This document shows positions 11,101-26,100 of a stretch of 64,000 nt of DNA, piece after piece; the stretch's first letter is position 1; every line of letters begins with the position of its first letter. This DNA comes from Siphonodentalium dalli (Eukaryota; Mollusca; Scaphopoda; Gadilida; Siphonodentaliidae). The position numbers and the translations under genes are program-made. The stretch lies in NCBI GenBank assembly GCA_032622095.1, contig CP136068.1, forward strand, positions 152,733,151-152,797,150, read 5' to 3'. The notes below the pieces were generated by a model. That model was given only the letters and a program-made list of their open reading frames with translations, was not told the origin of the DNA and searched no databases.

Positions 11101-14100
11101 TCTTTATTTCACACCCATTATCATGAACATCTTTATTACACACCCATTATCATGAACATCTTTATTCCACACCCATTAACATGAACATCTTTATTTCACA
11201 CCCATTAACATGAACATCTTTATTTCACACCCATTATCATGAACATCTTTATTCCACACCCATTATCATGAACATCTTTATTTCACACACATTATCATGA
11301 ACATATTTATTTCACACACATTATCATGAACATCTTTATTACACACCCATTATCATGAACATCTTTATTCCACACCCATTAACATGAACATCTTTATTCC
11401 AGACCCATTATCATGAACATTTTTATTCCACACCCATTATCATGAACATCTTTATTTCACACACATTAACATGAACATCTTTATTTCACACCCATTATCA
11501 TGAACATCTTTATTACACACCCATTATCATGAACATCTTTATTCCACACCCATTAACATGAACATCTTTATTTCACACCCATTAACATGAACATCTTTAT
11601 TTCACACCCATTATCATGAACATCTTTATTCCACACCCATTATCATGAACATCTTTATTTCACACACATTATCATGAACATATTTATTTCACACACATTA
11701 TCATGAACATCTTTATTACACACCCATTATCATGAACATCTTTATTCCACACCCATTAACATGAACATCTTTATTTCACACCCATTAACATGAACATCTT
11801 TATTTCACACCCATTAACATGAACATCTTTATTCCACACCCATTATCATGAACATCTTTATTCCGCACCCATTATCATGAACATCTTTATTTCACACCCA
11901 TTATCATGAACATCTTTATTCCGCACCCATTATCATGAACATCTTTATTTCACACCCATTATCATGAACATCTTTATTTCACACCCATTAACATGAACAT
12001 CTTTATTCCACACCCATTATCATGAACATCTTTATTTCACACCCATTATCATGAACATCTTTATTCCACACCCATTATCATGAACATCTTTATTCCACAC
12101 CCATTATCATGAACATCTTTATTTCACACACATTAACATGAACATCTTTATTACACACCCATTATCATGAACATCTTTATTACACACCCATTAACATGAA
12201 CATCTTTATTTCACACCCATTATCATGAACATCTTTATTCCACACCCATTATCATGAACAACTTTTAAAAACTGCCAAAACAATTGTAAGTACACTAATG
12301 CCCTAAATAATTGACTCCTTAACCTCAGCAGAATTATGGGTAATTTTTCAGGATTTAGTCGGAAATATGGCTTGTTGCCATTCATCGGAGAGCTTTCCGA
12401 TGAATGGCAACAAGCCATATTTCCAACTAAATCCTGAAAAGTTACCCATAATTCTGCTGTGGTTAAGGAGTCGATTATTTAGGGCATTTCTGTAACATAT
12501 TGTTTAAATTCCAACACGTTATCCCAATAACAACACACAGCGAGCGCGTGCACATGATCGGCTTGAAGTGATGTAAGTGGTTCATCACTATTTATGCAGT
12601 GGAGGCTGCAGTTATTGCTTGATAAACCTTGCAAAAGTTTTTGTAAACCATATGTTGATTTATACTGATTTTTATGGGCACTAATTGTGTGAATGTAGAG
12701 GGTGTGTGATCATTCTCAAATACAATCTGATACAAAGCAATGAGCTTAACCTCTTCGTTCCTAAATGACATTATGCCATTGAGTGCTGGTCTGTTGACCT
12801 TATTGCCATTTTCCAATGGAAAAATATAACGGGAATATAACACGGACTCAGTTCAATGGCTATTATCATTCTTAATCGTGGAACATCTTGCACTGTTTGA
12901 AACTTTGAGATACAGTTATTCCAATGCACCAATCTCTGAGTTCCAGTTATGAATAATGGCCTACTGCTAATGTGCTGAAGTAGGTCCATAGGTACTATGG
13001 ACCATATATACTTTTACGTCTGTAATAGATATGGACGTCATAGCAGCGAAGAGGTTAAATATATCACGCCTCACAGTTCTCTTGTTTCAATAAGAATCTA
13101 ATGTATATAACCCCCCAAAAATATTAGCAAGTTACACAGGGATCATAAGGAACTTTGCAGCCATTAGAAATGTTTATTCCTAAACATCTTAAAGATGCAT
13201 AATCCGAATTAACCCTTTACCCAACAGAACGGCCCTGTGCCAATGCATTCTCTTATATATGCGAGTCGACCATAGGTCGCCTCGCATATATAAGAGAATG
13301 CATTGGCTTAACACATTAAAAATTATAAAATTGTTAAAGAATGTAAGAAAAAATGGTAAAAAGTGTTAAATTTTTTTTTTTTTAGGCCAATGCATTCTCT
13401 TATATATGCGAGGCGACCTATGGTCGACTCGCATATATAAGAGAATGCATTGGCACAGGGCATAACTGTAACTACCACAATGTGGTCAAGGAGCCGGTTC
13501 CAATGATATCCATATTTGTATGGTTCTATTGAGACAGACCGAAGATATTTTAGGCTGTTGAAGCTTTATTTGGCCGGTTTTGGCCGTTTTGTTGGTTAAA
13601 GGGTTAATTCTCGCAAATTACAATTTCCTTGACTTGGGAGGTCAAAAATATTTGTTTCGAGTCGAGGAACCCACCCATCAAAGTTCAGAGTAATCAGATA
13701 TCGATTTTTGAAATCTATTATTTTTCACCACCGATAATTTTTGGTGGCCCAGTAAATGGTTGACGAGAAGACAGTCTCGGACCAAATTGCGGATGAAGAT
13801 GGATAACTCTAAAATCAAGTGGCTTATTTATGTCAGATAATTGACAAACGAGCAAAATTTCGTTGAACAAAATGTTGATAAATAACAGGTTTTGGGCAAT
13901 TTTATATTATAGTTGGCTGTGGTTAGAATTATTTTTGGGCAATTAATTGATTCTAATAACTGGAGCAGCATTTAAAAAAAAAACGTTGTTGTGGGAATCT
14001 GATGATATGGGGAGTCGGGGGACCATCAAATCGGATTGAGTACCTTTAAACACCCGTATAGACATGGAAACAGTTATCTTATTATAAATTTATTTATTTC

Positions 14101-17100
14101 AGTGCTGTGTGCTCAGACATCATCTCATATGCAGGTGCCTTAACGTGAGTATAATCACTGAATATATCCAGACGAGATCACAGGATCTATAACTTCTCAG
14201 GCCGAGCAATTTGGGGCAATGAACCTTTCCACAGCTGTCAATCAAATAATTATGAGCAGATATTTTCTGGCAATTAATTTTGTTTCTATTTATTATTATT
14301 AGATCATTGTTGTTACCGGAAATATATTGAAATTGTCATAGTCACCATTTAAAGTCCCACTTAATTTTTGAGTCACCGATTATTTTTTTTTATAGTGCCT
14401 TGATATACGGTTTTAATAACAATGTATGCCATAAATATGATTAAAATACATCACCATTTGGAACGTCTGTGTCTCAGAAGGTGCCCATAGAGTAATAGAA
14501 AATAGCTGAAATCATAAAATCATTTCCCCCGTTATGGCTCCCAGAATGCAACAGAATTCAAACTATAGTTTATTTTCAATGGAAGGGGAACAACTCTAAA
14601 TCTAAATATATAGAGTTATTCCCCTTCCATTGAAAATAATAGACTTTGTGCAGAAACTTGAGCATAGAGCACACGTCTGTTTCTCAACAAAAACAACATG
14701 TTCACAGTTTTGTTTTGTTTTTTTTAATTTTTTTATTGGAATAAACATGCATCAATGAAGGAATGTAAACATAAACAGAGGTACATATTATTATATATCA
14801 AGTGACATTCTTCCAATTCGCTCACATCTCGCTCGCTTCATTTACACGTCTTTCGTACACCACATGCACTCCCAGTGACTGACATGTTCACAGTTTATTG
14901 CATCGAATAAGTTGAAAATACAACGTTTTGAAGCTTCCTCTTTCAAATGGTATATAATATGGCCTATATTTTTTTATATGAACTGGGGGTTCGAAAATTA
15001 AGTGACATTCTTTGATCATATGACTTTGAATCTGCATATACACTGTGCATCTTCTGTTGTAGATATGAACAGTTTGTTAAACAGACTCACAAACTGAGTG
15101 ACCTTGAATCATATCCACAACTCGTACAACGCGGAAAGAGAATCGGCTTCCACATACAGAAGGTCGTGTACAGAGGTTACAGTGCTTCCATCAGATTACA
15201 GGTATTAGAGCGCACCAGTCATACTTCATTTCTGACTCTGTCAACGGCTGGGTACCAGACTGGGTTTTATATATTTAGAGCGGGTTTGATCCCCCAAAAT
15301 TTTGAGAACAATTCCCTCATTGAAAACTTATTGGCAGAATGGAGATTTTGAGCAGTAGCTCTTGTTGACGATTTTTGTATACAACTCAGCAAAATAGCAG
15401 CCAATTACTCTTGTGTCTGTAATAAACGTGCATGCACGTTTATTAAAATTTGGAAGATTTTCCACCCTGCACAAGGCTTATTCCAGTCTGCACGTTTATT
15501 AATTGTGTGCATTTTGGAAGACATGTCTTGACAGGCCGATTTTGCCCCCCCCCCCCCCCCCCACACTTCAAATCTTAAGAGGGTGTTTATAAAATTTCGA
15601 GTAAATGTCAGTATACTGTAGCAATATATTGATATTGCACCACATATCAGGTTTTAACGATTGCTGTTATATTATTAACTCACAATAGGCCATGCCAAAT
15701 AGTTTATTGGTAAATATAATAATAAATTTGTTTCGCCCTGTACTTATATTCCAGTCTGCACTTGTATTACATTAGGTCGGATTTTCAACCCTGTACTTAT
15801 ATTCCAGACTGCACTTTTATTCCGGACACGAGAGTAGTACACTCGACACTCGTGTTTAATTTGACTGATTTTGCCATGCGTGTTGTTGTCCATGTGCAAG
15901 CCTGCAGATAGTGTGTCTGTCATTTGCAGAATGAGGTCCCCAGAGGGAGAATTTAGTGATGCTATCCCACACAGCAGAATATAAAATGCATAATCAAGGT
16001 GACTAATGGGTGAACATCACCAACTTCAACTGGAGAAATTCAATCTGCATGATCCTAGGGGTTCCATAGCAGTTGAGGCTTAAGCAGAATGATGTTCCCA
16101 GAGGGTGAATTTGGTGAAGCTAGCCTGCAAATGACAGGCACACTAAAGTCAGGCTTGTCCATGTGCGTTTAGAAATTTGTGTTGATAAAATAACCAGATA
16201 TCCAAAGCACTGCAGTAACGCTCTAATTACTTGACCTCTTAACCACAGCAGAATTATGGGTAACTTTTCAGGATTTAGTCGGAAATATGGCTTGTTGCCA
16301 TTCATCGGAAAGCTCTCCTTGCTTAATTTAACCAAAAAAAATAATAATAAAAACAAAATTAAATACTAAAAACAAAATTGTCATTGACACTTTTAGTTTT
16401 TATGTTTACCCATACCATAGTATGGTAAACATAGTGTCGTTGCCCGGATTGACCACTCGTCATTCGTCCGTCTGTCCGTCTGTCTGTCTGTCCGTAGACA
16501 CTTTACGAGTAATGCGATAACTCAAACATTTTCTATCCGATCGAAACCAAATTTTGTATATGGGATTCTCAGCCCAAAATACAGGTCGAGTTCGAATTTG
16601 GGTTTGATCCGAATTTCTGTTACAGAGTTATGGCCCTTTTTCAACTTAGAATTTACGCATTCTGCCATAACTCAAACATTTTTTATCTGATTGGAACCAA
16701 ATTTTGGTATGTGAGTTTCACAGCCCAAAATACAGATCGAGTCCGAATATGGGTTTGATCCGATTAATTTTAAAGGAGTTATGACCATTTTTCGAGAAAA
16801 AAAATAAACAAAAAAATTCAATTTTTTTAGATTTAGCTCCTTGCTAAATTTAGCATATACAGATATTAAATTTTGTTTGAACTTTAATAACAATAAAAAA
16901 CAAAATTATTTTAGTTTTATACGATTAATTAGGTGTGATATCCTGTTTTGAAAATATGAAGATTTTATTGCAATAGTTTCATGTAATATAATGATATCAA
17001 TAAATTACCATGTGATCATCCAACATCCAGAGTATATGAGAGGATTTTTATAGATGTCATTCCAAGTGAAATCTGTTATGAAATGAGTGATGACATATGA

Positions 17101-20100
17101 TACAGAGCTCTGGTGGGTCAAGCAAGATAAACAACACTGGTGGCTGGCTGTTTGTTTATTCTAACTGTCAAATTGGTTAATGGCAGCACAAGACTGGTGT
17201 TTTTCCTATTGAAATTTCATAACAGGGTGAGATAAGGGCCCCCTCACCTATATAAGTGTCTTCTAAATTCCATTAATTTGCTTCAAAAATAATTAACCCT
17301 TTCCAAGGTTTCCATAGACACATGCTATAATGTACATGGACTCTTCCTCATATCTCTTAATATATATTGGGTATCTTTGCACACTATTCACTTCTATCAA
17401 TTTTGGTATTGACTGATTAATTGATTTTTGAAAAATATATTAACCCTTCAGACACGTGCTTTCAAAATTAAAACAACAGCTGATAGCCAATATGATTTAT
17501 CTATGCAATGGGAAACAGGCAGATAAATATACATGACTATTGTAAGTGATGACTTGTTTTGAAAATCAATATGGTAGATGTTAGTATTTCCAGGAACCTT
17601 ATTTTCCCATTTGTTCACATTTTCATGGTTGATTGAATTTTAGGGGCCACAGAGCACTTAGAAGATTAACATTGAAGGTTGTGGCTTTTAGTGCCCAAGC
17701 TACTTGTAAAACATTGTAATGTGTGAAACCATTCAAATGAGGGCTAACTTACTTTCTTTTATATGAACGATTTAGTGGTCATAGGGGCCAGCATCCCCAT
17801 CATATTATGTCTGTATAACATTATATAGATAATACTTTTGAATTGTATAAACTACATATATTTTTGAAAACCATACACCCCTGTTATGAAACACTTAATC
17901 TTATTTAATACACAGGTCAGATCTGATCTTATATCTGTCCATGTTTGATAAACAAATAACTGGGGAGAAGGGGGGGGGGGTAATTAAAGTACCATTTAAA
18001 TACGAGATTGAATCCCCAACATATATGTTGTTCTAAGCAGTCTGGCTTGTCAACAATTATAATTTCTCTTTAGAAGTGAATAATAAATTTTTAATATATG
18101 GCATGTCAAAAGTGGCAAAGATAGGGATTTATCACTTTTGCTTCCAATGAGTTAACTTAAACTCCTAAACATGTCCTCCGAAATCACTAAACCATTGGAT
18201 CTCACAGTGAGAGGTCCTTGTGTGAATAGGGACAGAGTTATGAGATTTAAAACTACTCCTCCCCAACCCAAATACTTTAACCCTTTCTTAAGACAAATTA
18301 TTTGAGCTTTTGATTTCAAGTTGGGTACTGATATATGGATTAATTCCTGTGATCATATCTTTGACAAATTATCAGTTATGGCTAGTCGCTATCGCCAAGG
18401 TATGGGTTAAACATCTGCCGATCGTGATCGGCCTCTCGTTTTATTTTAGTTTTATACCATTAATTAGGTGTGATGTCCTGTTTTGAAAATATGAAGATTT
18501 TATTGCAATAGTTACATGTAATATAATGATATCAATAAATTACCACGTGAACAATCAATATCCAGAGTATATGAGAGAACATTTTATAGATGGTATTCTA
18601 AGTGAAATCTTGTTATTAATTGAGTGATGACATGGTACAGAGCTGTGGGGTTTGGTTAGTCAAAGATAAACAACAATTGTGGCTGGCTAATTGTTTATCT
18701 TATCTGTCAAATTTGATTATGTTATTAATGGCAGCATGAATCTCTTGTTTCTCATATTCTTGAAATTTCATTACAGGATGTGATAAGGGACCCCTCACCT
18801 ATATAAGTGTCTTCTATATTCCATTGATCTGCTTAGAAAATAATTAACCCTTTCCAAGCTTCCCATAGACACATGCTATAATGTACATGGACTCTTCCTC
18901 ATATTTCTTATCTATGGTTATCTTTGCTCACTATTCACTTCTATCAATTTTGATATTGACTGATTAATTGATTTTTGAAAAATATATTAACCCTTCAGAC
19001 ACATGCATTCAATTCGAAATTAAAATAATGGCTGATAGCCAATATGATTTATCTATGCAATGGGTAACAGGCAGATAAATCTACATGGCTATTGCAGGTG
19101 ATGCCTTGTTTTGAAAATCAAGATGGTAGATGTTGTTAATATTTCTAGGAACATTATTTTCCCTTTTGTTCATATTGTTATTGTTGATTGAATTTTAGGA
19201 GCCACAGAGAACTTAGAAGATTAACATTGAAGGTTATGGATTTTAGTGTCCAAGCTACTTATAAAACATTGTAATGTGTGAAGCCATTTTATTGAGGGCT
19301 ACTTACTTTCTTTTATATGAACTATGGTAATCTGTATCGATTATGCAAGTCATACAGACCAGCATCCTCATCATATTATGTCTGTATAACATTATATAGA
19401 TAGCATTTTGTATTGTATAAACTACATATATTTTTGAAAACCATACACCCCTGTTATGAAACACTTATTATTATCCATCCCTTTTCCGATTGGGCAAAAG
19501 CCGCCACGTGATAGTCCTGGAAAAAGTCATATTGGACTCCCGAAAGTCATATTGGACTCCCGACTGTACAATATGACTTCTCATATTGGACTCCGTGACG
19601 TCACTGCAACATTGATGGATTTTAGCAGACGTTTCACTTCCGCATTGAGTTTTTTTTTTCTCACTTCCGTGTTTACTTTTCCAAATCATGCTTTCTGGTG
19701 ATCAATATACGGTACAGGCTTTTATAGAGAATTAAGTGCCGACAAATACCAAAAATAACCACAAAAGTTTTATTTCCAAAATTTGGATAAACATACGGAT
19801 GGATAATAAAAATGTCATTATACAATGTTGTGTACAGTATGAGTTTTTCTTGTACTCGTCCAGGTTGTGGTGAAAAGTCATATTGGACTTGACACTGGCG
19901 TGTCTCGTCCAATATGACTTTTCACCACAACCTGGACTCGTACAAGAAAAACACATACTGTACACAACATTGTATAATAACTGTATAATATTGCATGTAC
20001 CTCGCAATATAAGCATCCCTTATGTAATACACATATCAGATCTGATCTTATCTGTCCATGTTTGATAAACAAATAACAACTGGGGAGAATGGGGGAGGGG

Positions 20101-23100
20101 GGGGGTAAATTAAAGTACAATTTAAATATGAAATGGAATCCCATACATGTATGTTGTTTTAAGCAGTCTGGCTTGTCAACAAATTATAATTTCTCTTTAG
20201 AAGTGAATGAATTTTGAATATCTGGCAAGTCAAAAGTGGCAGAGATAAGGGTTTATCACTTTTGCTTCCAATGAGTTAACTTAAACTCATAGACATATCC
20301 TCTGAAATCACCAAACCGTTGGATCTCACAGTGAGAATTCCTTGGGTGAATAGGGACATAGTTATGAGATTTAAAACTACTCCTCCCCCACCCCAAATAC
20401 TTTAACCCATTTTAAGACAAATAATTTGAGCTTTTGATTTCAAGTTGGGTACTGATATATGGATTCCTGTTATCATATCTTAGACAAATTATCAGTTATA
20501 GCTAATCGCTAGCGCCAAGGTATGGTTTAAACATCTGCCGATCGTGATCGGCCTCTCGTTTTACTCTGGCTAAAAAACTTCGGACTCAAATTTGTTTTTG
20601 TCAGTTAGATTTCATGACAGCATTATATTGCCTGTCAACGTTCATTCCCAGGGCTGTTTTTACTTAATTTCATCTATCTACTATCTTTTGGTTCTTAACC
20701 CTTTCATGACAGAGGTTCGCTGGTGCAGCATTAAAGATCTCTCTGCCAGTGCATTCTCTTATATATGCGAGTCTCCCATAGAGAATGCGCTGGCTTACAT
20801 GGTCAAGGTAAATATTGTTAGGCCAATGCATTCTTTTATATATGAGTCTCCCTAAGGAAGACTCGCATATATAAGAGATTGCATTGGCATAGGGTTTCCT
20901 CAAAATTTCAGGAAGCTTCACTCACACAAACAGTTGTTTTGTTAACCCTTTACCCAACAGAACGGCCCTGTGCCAATGCATTCTCTTATATATGCGAGTC
21001 GACCATAGGTCGCCTCGCATATATAAGAGAATGCATTGGCTTAACACATTAAAAATTATAAAATTGTTAAAGAATGTAAGAAAAAATGGTAAAAAGTGTT
21101 AAAAAAAGATTTTTTTTAGGCCAATGCATTCTCTTATATATGCGAGGCGACCTATGGTCGACTCACATATATAAGAGAATGCATTGGCACAGGGCATAAC
21201 TGTAACTATCACAATGTGGTCAAGGAGCCGGATCCAATGATATCCATATTTGTATGGTTCTATTGAGACAGACCGAAGATATTTTAGGCTGTAAAGAATT
21301 GAAGCTTTATTTGGCCGTTTTGTTGGGTAAAGGGTTAAAAGTCAAATAAAGTCTTATCACAGATATTCAATGTCCAAAATGGCTGCTGCTCTAACATATT
21401 GAATCATTCTCCTTCCAGGCAATGCAAAATTCTGCTATTGAATCAAGAACAAAACTGCGCTTGACAACGGAGATAGAAGATGTGTCACAGAGAATCACAG
21501 ACTTCAAACTTACAAAAGAGCAGGCCAGAACAGAACTCAGTAAGCCTTATTTATAGAGTTATTCTGGTGACTGATTCAAAAACAGGGACAGAGATTTCAT
21601 ACCCAATGCACCATTAGTTGGAAATTTCTAACTATTAAAGGGGTACTGTACACAGAGATAGGCAATTTTTGTTATTACTCCCATTGAAATAACTTTCAAG
21701 TTAGATTGTGTTCGTGTTATATGAGTTTCGTATAAACCTAATTTAGCGAAGAAAATATTGATCTTGGAAACAAAAATATTACGATTTCAAACTACGCGCC
21801 ATGTTTTTTACATTCACCGGAGAAGACACAGGTCGCACGAAGAACCGGAAGTTCATTGCTCACAGCTTCGATTGATGCCTCCAATCTCTTCCATCGAACA
21901 ATCTCACTCCCTATGAAAATATTAACGCTTTATGACTCTTGTTTCTTTCTCCTTTTTTCCGAATCGGTTATAACGGGCCTTCCTTTTGCAGGTAACATGT
22001 TTTGTTTGCAACTCAATAATGTTCGCGAACAGCGGTCGATAAAAGACACGCAACATATGCGATTTCATGAACGGTAACTCGTAATGGCACAATTCACCAT
22101 TTTATGACTCCAGCCATAAATGAATTTATATTAAAAAATTCAATTTTCCTTTTACGATAGCCTGTTATCCGGAACGTTTTCAGTAGACATCGTCGACTCA
22201 AATTAGTTATTTTATAATATAATATTCATATTAGCTCACTATTGTCACGTGGAATTTAATGAAATCGGTGTACAGTACCCCTTTAACCCCTCCATGATTG
22301 GAGCTTCCTGAAATTTTGCGAAAACCCTGTGCCAATGCATTCTCTTATATATGCGAGTCTCCCATAGGGAGCCTTGCATATATAAGAGAATACAGTGGCC
22401 TAACAATATTTACCTTCACCTTGTTAGTCAGCACATTTTCTTATATATGCGAGGCTCCCTATGTGAGACTCTCATATATAAGAGAATGCAGTGGCAAATG
22501 AGCTTTAATGCTGCACCAGCACAGCTCCCATCATGAAAGGGTTAAGTTAGCACAGGTGTGTGGCTACAAGGGAACATGTGACTTACATGACATGCCTGGC
22601 ACACCAGCAGTTGGAAATTTCTGACCACAATTACATGGTGGGGAATCACGTGGTTTCGATGTTGGTGAGTACCACACACTCAATAACGCACAAAAACATA
22701 ATATATGAGAAACTGACACAAATCATATCATTTTGACTGTTACGAGCATATGCTAGTTTATTTTTAAAACAAGTTGATATCTTATTTGTTCAGAAATGCT
22801 CAGTAGTTTTCTATAACATTCTGACCAAGCTTCCAGTCAGAGTTCGTGTAATACACCATCCATACATCTAGGAGAAACCTTCGACTGACAACTTTGGTCA
22901 GAATGTTAGAGCAAAGAGCTGTGAGTTTGGACACAAATAAGGTATCAGCTTGTTTGAAAAATAGTATAGCATATGCTTGTAGCTGCCAAAATTCTATATT
23001 ATATAAATAATGCATGGCTTGGAGCTGACTATGACAAAAAAGTGGTTCAAGAGGAGGAAGATAGTGAGTGCATTATTCCTCGCCGAGGACCACTTGTTTG

Positions 23101-26100
23101 GCATAGTCAACGACAAGACCTGCATTATATATTATAAAGTTATTATACAATGTTGTGTACAGTATGAGTTTTTCTTGTACGAGTCCAGGTTGTGGTGAAA
23201 ATTCATATTGGACGAGACACGCCAGTGTCGAGTCCAATATGACTTTTCACCACAACCTGGACGAGTAAAAGAAAAACTCATACTGTACACAACATTGTAT
23301 AATGACATTTTTATTATCCATCTGTATGTTTATCCAAATTTTGGGAATATAACTTTAGTGGTTACTTTTGGTATTTGTCGGCACTTAATTCTCTATTAAA
23401 GCCTGTATTGATCATCAGAAAGCATAATTTGGAAACACGGAAATGAAAAACAAAACTCAATGCGGAAGTGAAACATCTGCTAATCCACCATGCAGTGTTG
23501 CGCGCGCATCACATTTTCACTGATTCATTTCACAAAAGTTAATTCGTGACGTCACAGAGTCCCGATAAAAAAGTCATATTGCACACTTGGGAGTCCAATA
23601 TGACATTCGGGAGTCCAATATGACTTTTTCCAGGACTATCAAGTGGCGGCTTTTGCCCAATCGGAAATGGTGTTAGTTAAGGGATGGATAATAATATATT
23701 ATATCGCACATTGGTGTCAATTCTCCACAATTTCTGTGCCTGATTTTGTCACATTTTTATTTCCCGAGATTTTTTGAAATCGGTCTCTGATTTTACAATT
23801 TATGGCAATCTTTTGATGATGGCAGGGGAGCATAACTATGTTATTAGTTACATCTAACAGCATCACATCGTGAATCATGCTTTTATTTCTATAAATACGT
23901 AATTAGCAAAGACATATTGGCGAAATTGCAGGTTAACTTGTATATATTCAATGAAAACGGAAAAGGAAGTTATAAATACAGTTCACTGGCATTACACAAT
24001 TAGGATTTTCTACTTGTCAACTAAACGGACAAACTATTAAATATATTGGATAGCTATGTAATATAGAGATATCCTAGTTCATTACCATTTTCCCCATTTC
24101 TAGTCGAGTTTGCGATCGCCTTGGCCATTTTGAATGCGTGATACTCATCAACTAGAAACCACATGATTTCCCCACCATGAATTAGGTGGATAATTATTTT
24201 ATAGTTTGATTTTCCAGCCATTATTTATAAAATATATAAAAATCCATACTTTAAATGACTATCACATAAGAACAGTCATTTGACGATGATCACTTCTATT
24301 TGAAAATGGAGCACATTATATCCACAAGAGGTTAACATAAGATTCTACTGACCTCTTTTGCTTAACCCTTTACCCAACAAACCGGCCAAATAAAGCTTCA
24401 ACAGCCTAAAATATCTTCGGTCTGTCTCAATAGAACCATACAAATATGGATATCATTGGAACCGGCTCCTTGACCACATTGTGATAGTTACAGTTATGCC
24501 CTGTGCCAATGCATTCTCTTATATATGCGAGTCGACCATAGGTCGCCTCGCATATATAAGAGAATGCATTGGCCTAAAAAAAATCTTTTTTTAACACTTT
24601 TTACCATTTTTTCTTACATTCTTTAACAATTTTATAATTTTTAATGTGTTAAGCCAATGCATTCTCTTATATATGCGAGGCGACCTATGGTCGACTCGCA
24701 TATATAAGAGAATGTATTGGCACAGGGCCCTTCTGTTGGGTAAAGGGTTAAGGGTACTCAATCTGATTTGATGGTCCCCATATCATCAGATTCCGACAAC
24801 AATTTTTTTAGAAATGCCGCTTCAGTTATCAGACTCGATTAATTGCCCAAAAATAATGTCAACTGTCGTATAAACTTGCCCAAAACATGTTATTTATCAA
24901 CATTTTGTTCAACGAAATTTGGCCGGATGTCAAATATTTAGCACCCAAAGCGACTTGATTTTAGAGTTATCCATCTTCATCCGCAATTTGGATAGGATAC
25001 AGTCGGCTTGACGAATATTCACCAGGCTGCCAAAAATTACATATCTTATAAACAAATTTTAAAATTTGATATCTGATCACTCTGGTCTTTGATGGGTGGG
25101 TTCCTCGACACTAAGTCAAAGAAATAGTAATTTGGGAGCATTAACCCTTTACCCAACAAACCGGCCAAATAAAGCTTCAACAGCCTAAAATATCTTCGGT
25201 CTGTCTCAATAGAACCATACAAATATGGATATCATTGGAACCGGCTCCTTGACCACATTGTGATAGTTACAGTTATGCCCTGTGCCAATGCATTCTCTTA
25301 TATATGCGAGTCGACCATAGGTCGCCTCGCATATATAAGAGAATGCATTGGCCTAAAAAAAATCTTTTTTTAACACTTTTTACCATTTTTTCTTACATTC
25401 TTTAACAATTTTATAATTTGTAATGTGTTAAGCCAATGCATTCTCTTATATATGCGAGGCGACCTATGGTCGACTCGCATATATAAGAGAATGCATTGGC
25501 ACAGGGCCCTTCTGTTGGGTAAAGGGTTAATTCATTTAATTGGGATTGTGCATATTTAAAAATAGAATAAGTTTTTCAAACTTCAATATTTGCCGGCCAA
25601 TCAAATATGGGGTTTCATATTATAAAACAATTGTCCCATTGCAACAAAGTTGACACAAGAAATTGTCAATCCTTGGAAGGAAATAGTCACTTCGACCTCA
25701 GTGACTACTGATTTCCTTGTGTCAACCTTGAAACAATGCGTGCGATAATTATTATTATAATATGAATATTCGCATCACTATTTTCAGTGATAAATGGATC
25801 GAGCGGAAGACTATAATAGCTAATTGTCAACTACTTCCTGCTTATAAAGAAATGAATTGTTTTTGCATCGCATCACTTATAATGTGATGTATCAAATTTG
25901 GAACTAAAATTCCTGATTCATCGATAATACGTGAATCATTGCGGCCCTAGCCAACTGCAGCCCTATGTCAGGGCAATGGATCCAAGTGTTTCTCAGATTA
26001 TGGCCTAACGAAACTTCATCCAATATTTTTAGAACAACAATTGGATCGAAACAAGCAAGATCACAGACAGAAAATTAATGAAATTGTACAAAAAAATAAT

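Noticed and set aside
12592-12989. Minus-strand open frames of 72-83 codons
   Set aside because: No domain, no splice support, and overlapping frames that cannot both be coding.
15546-15562. Poly-C run as a functional signal
   Set aside because: A simple homopolymer, also prone to sequencing error; no supporting context.
21856-22077. 73-codon frame in element D
   Set aside because: No transposase or other motif recognised; probably chance.
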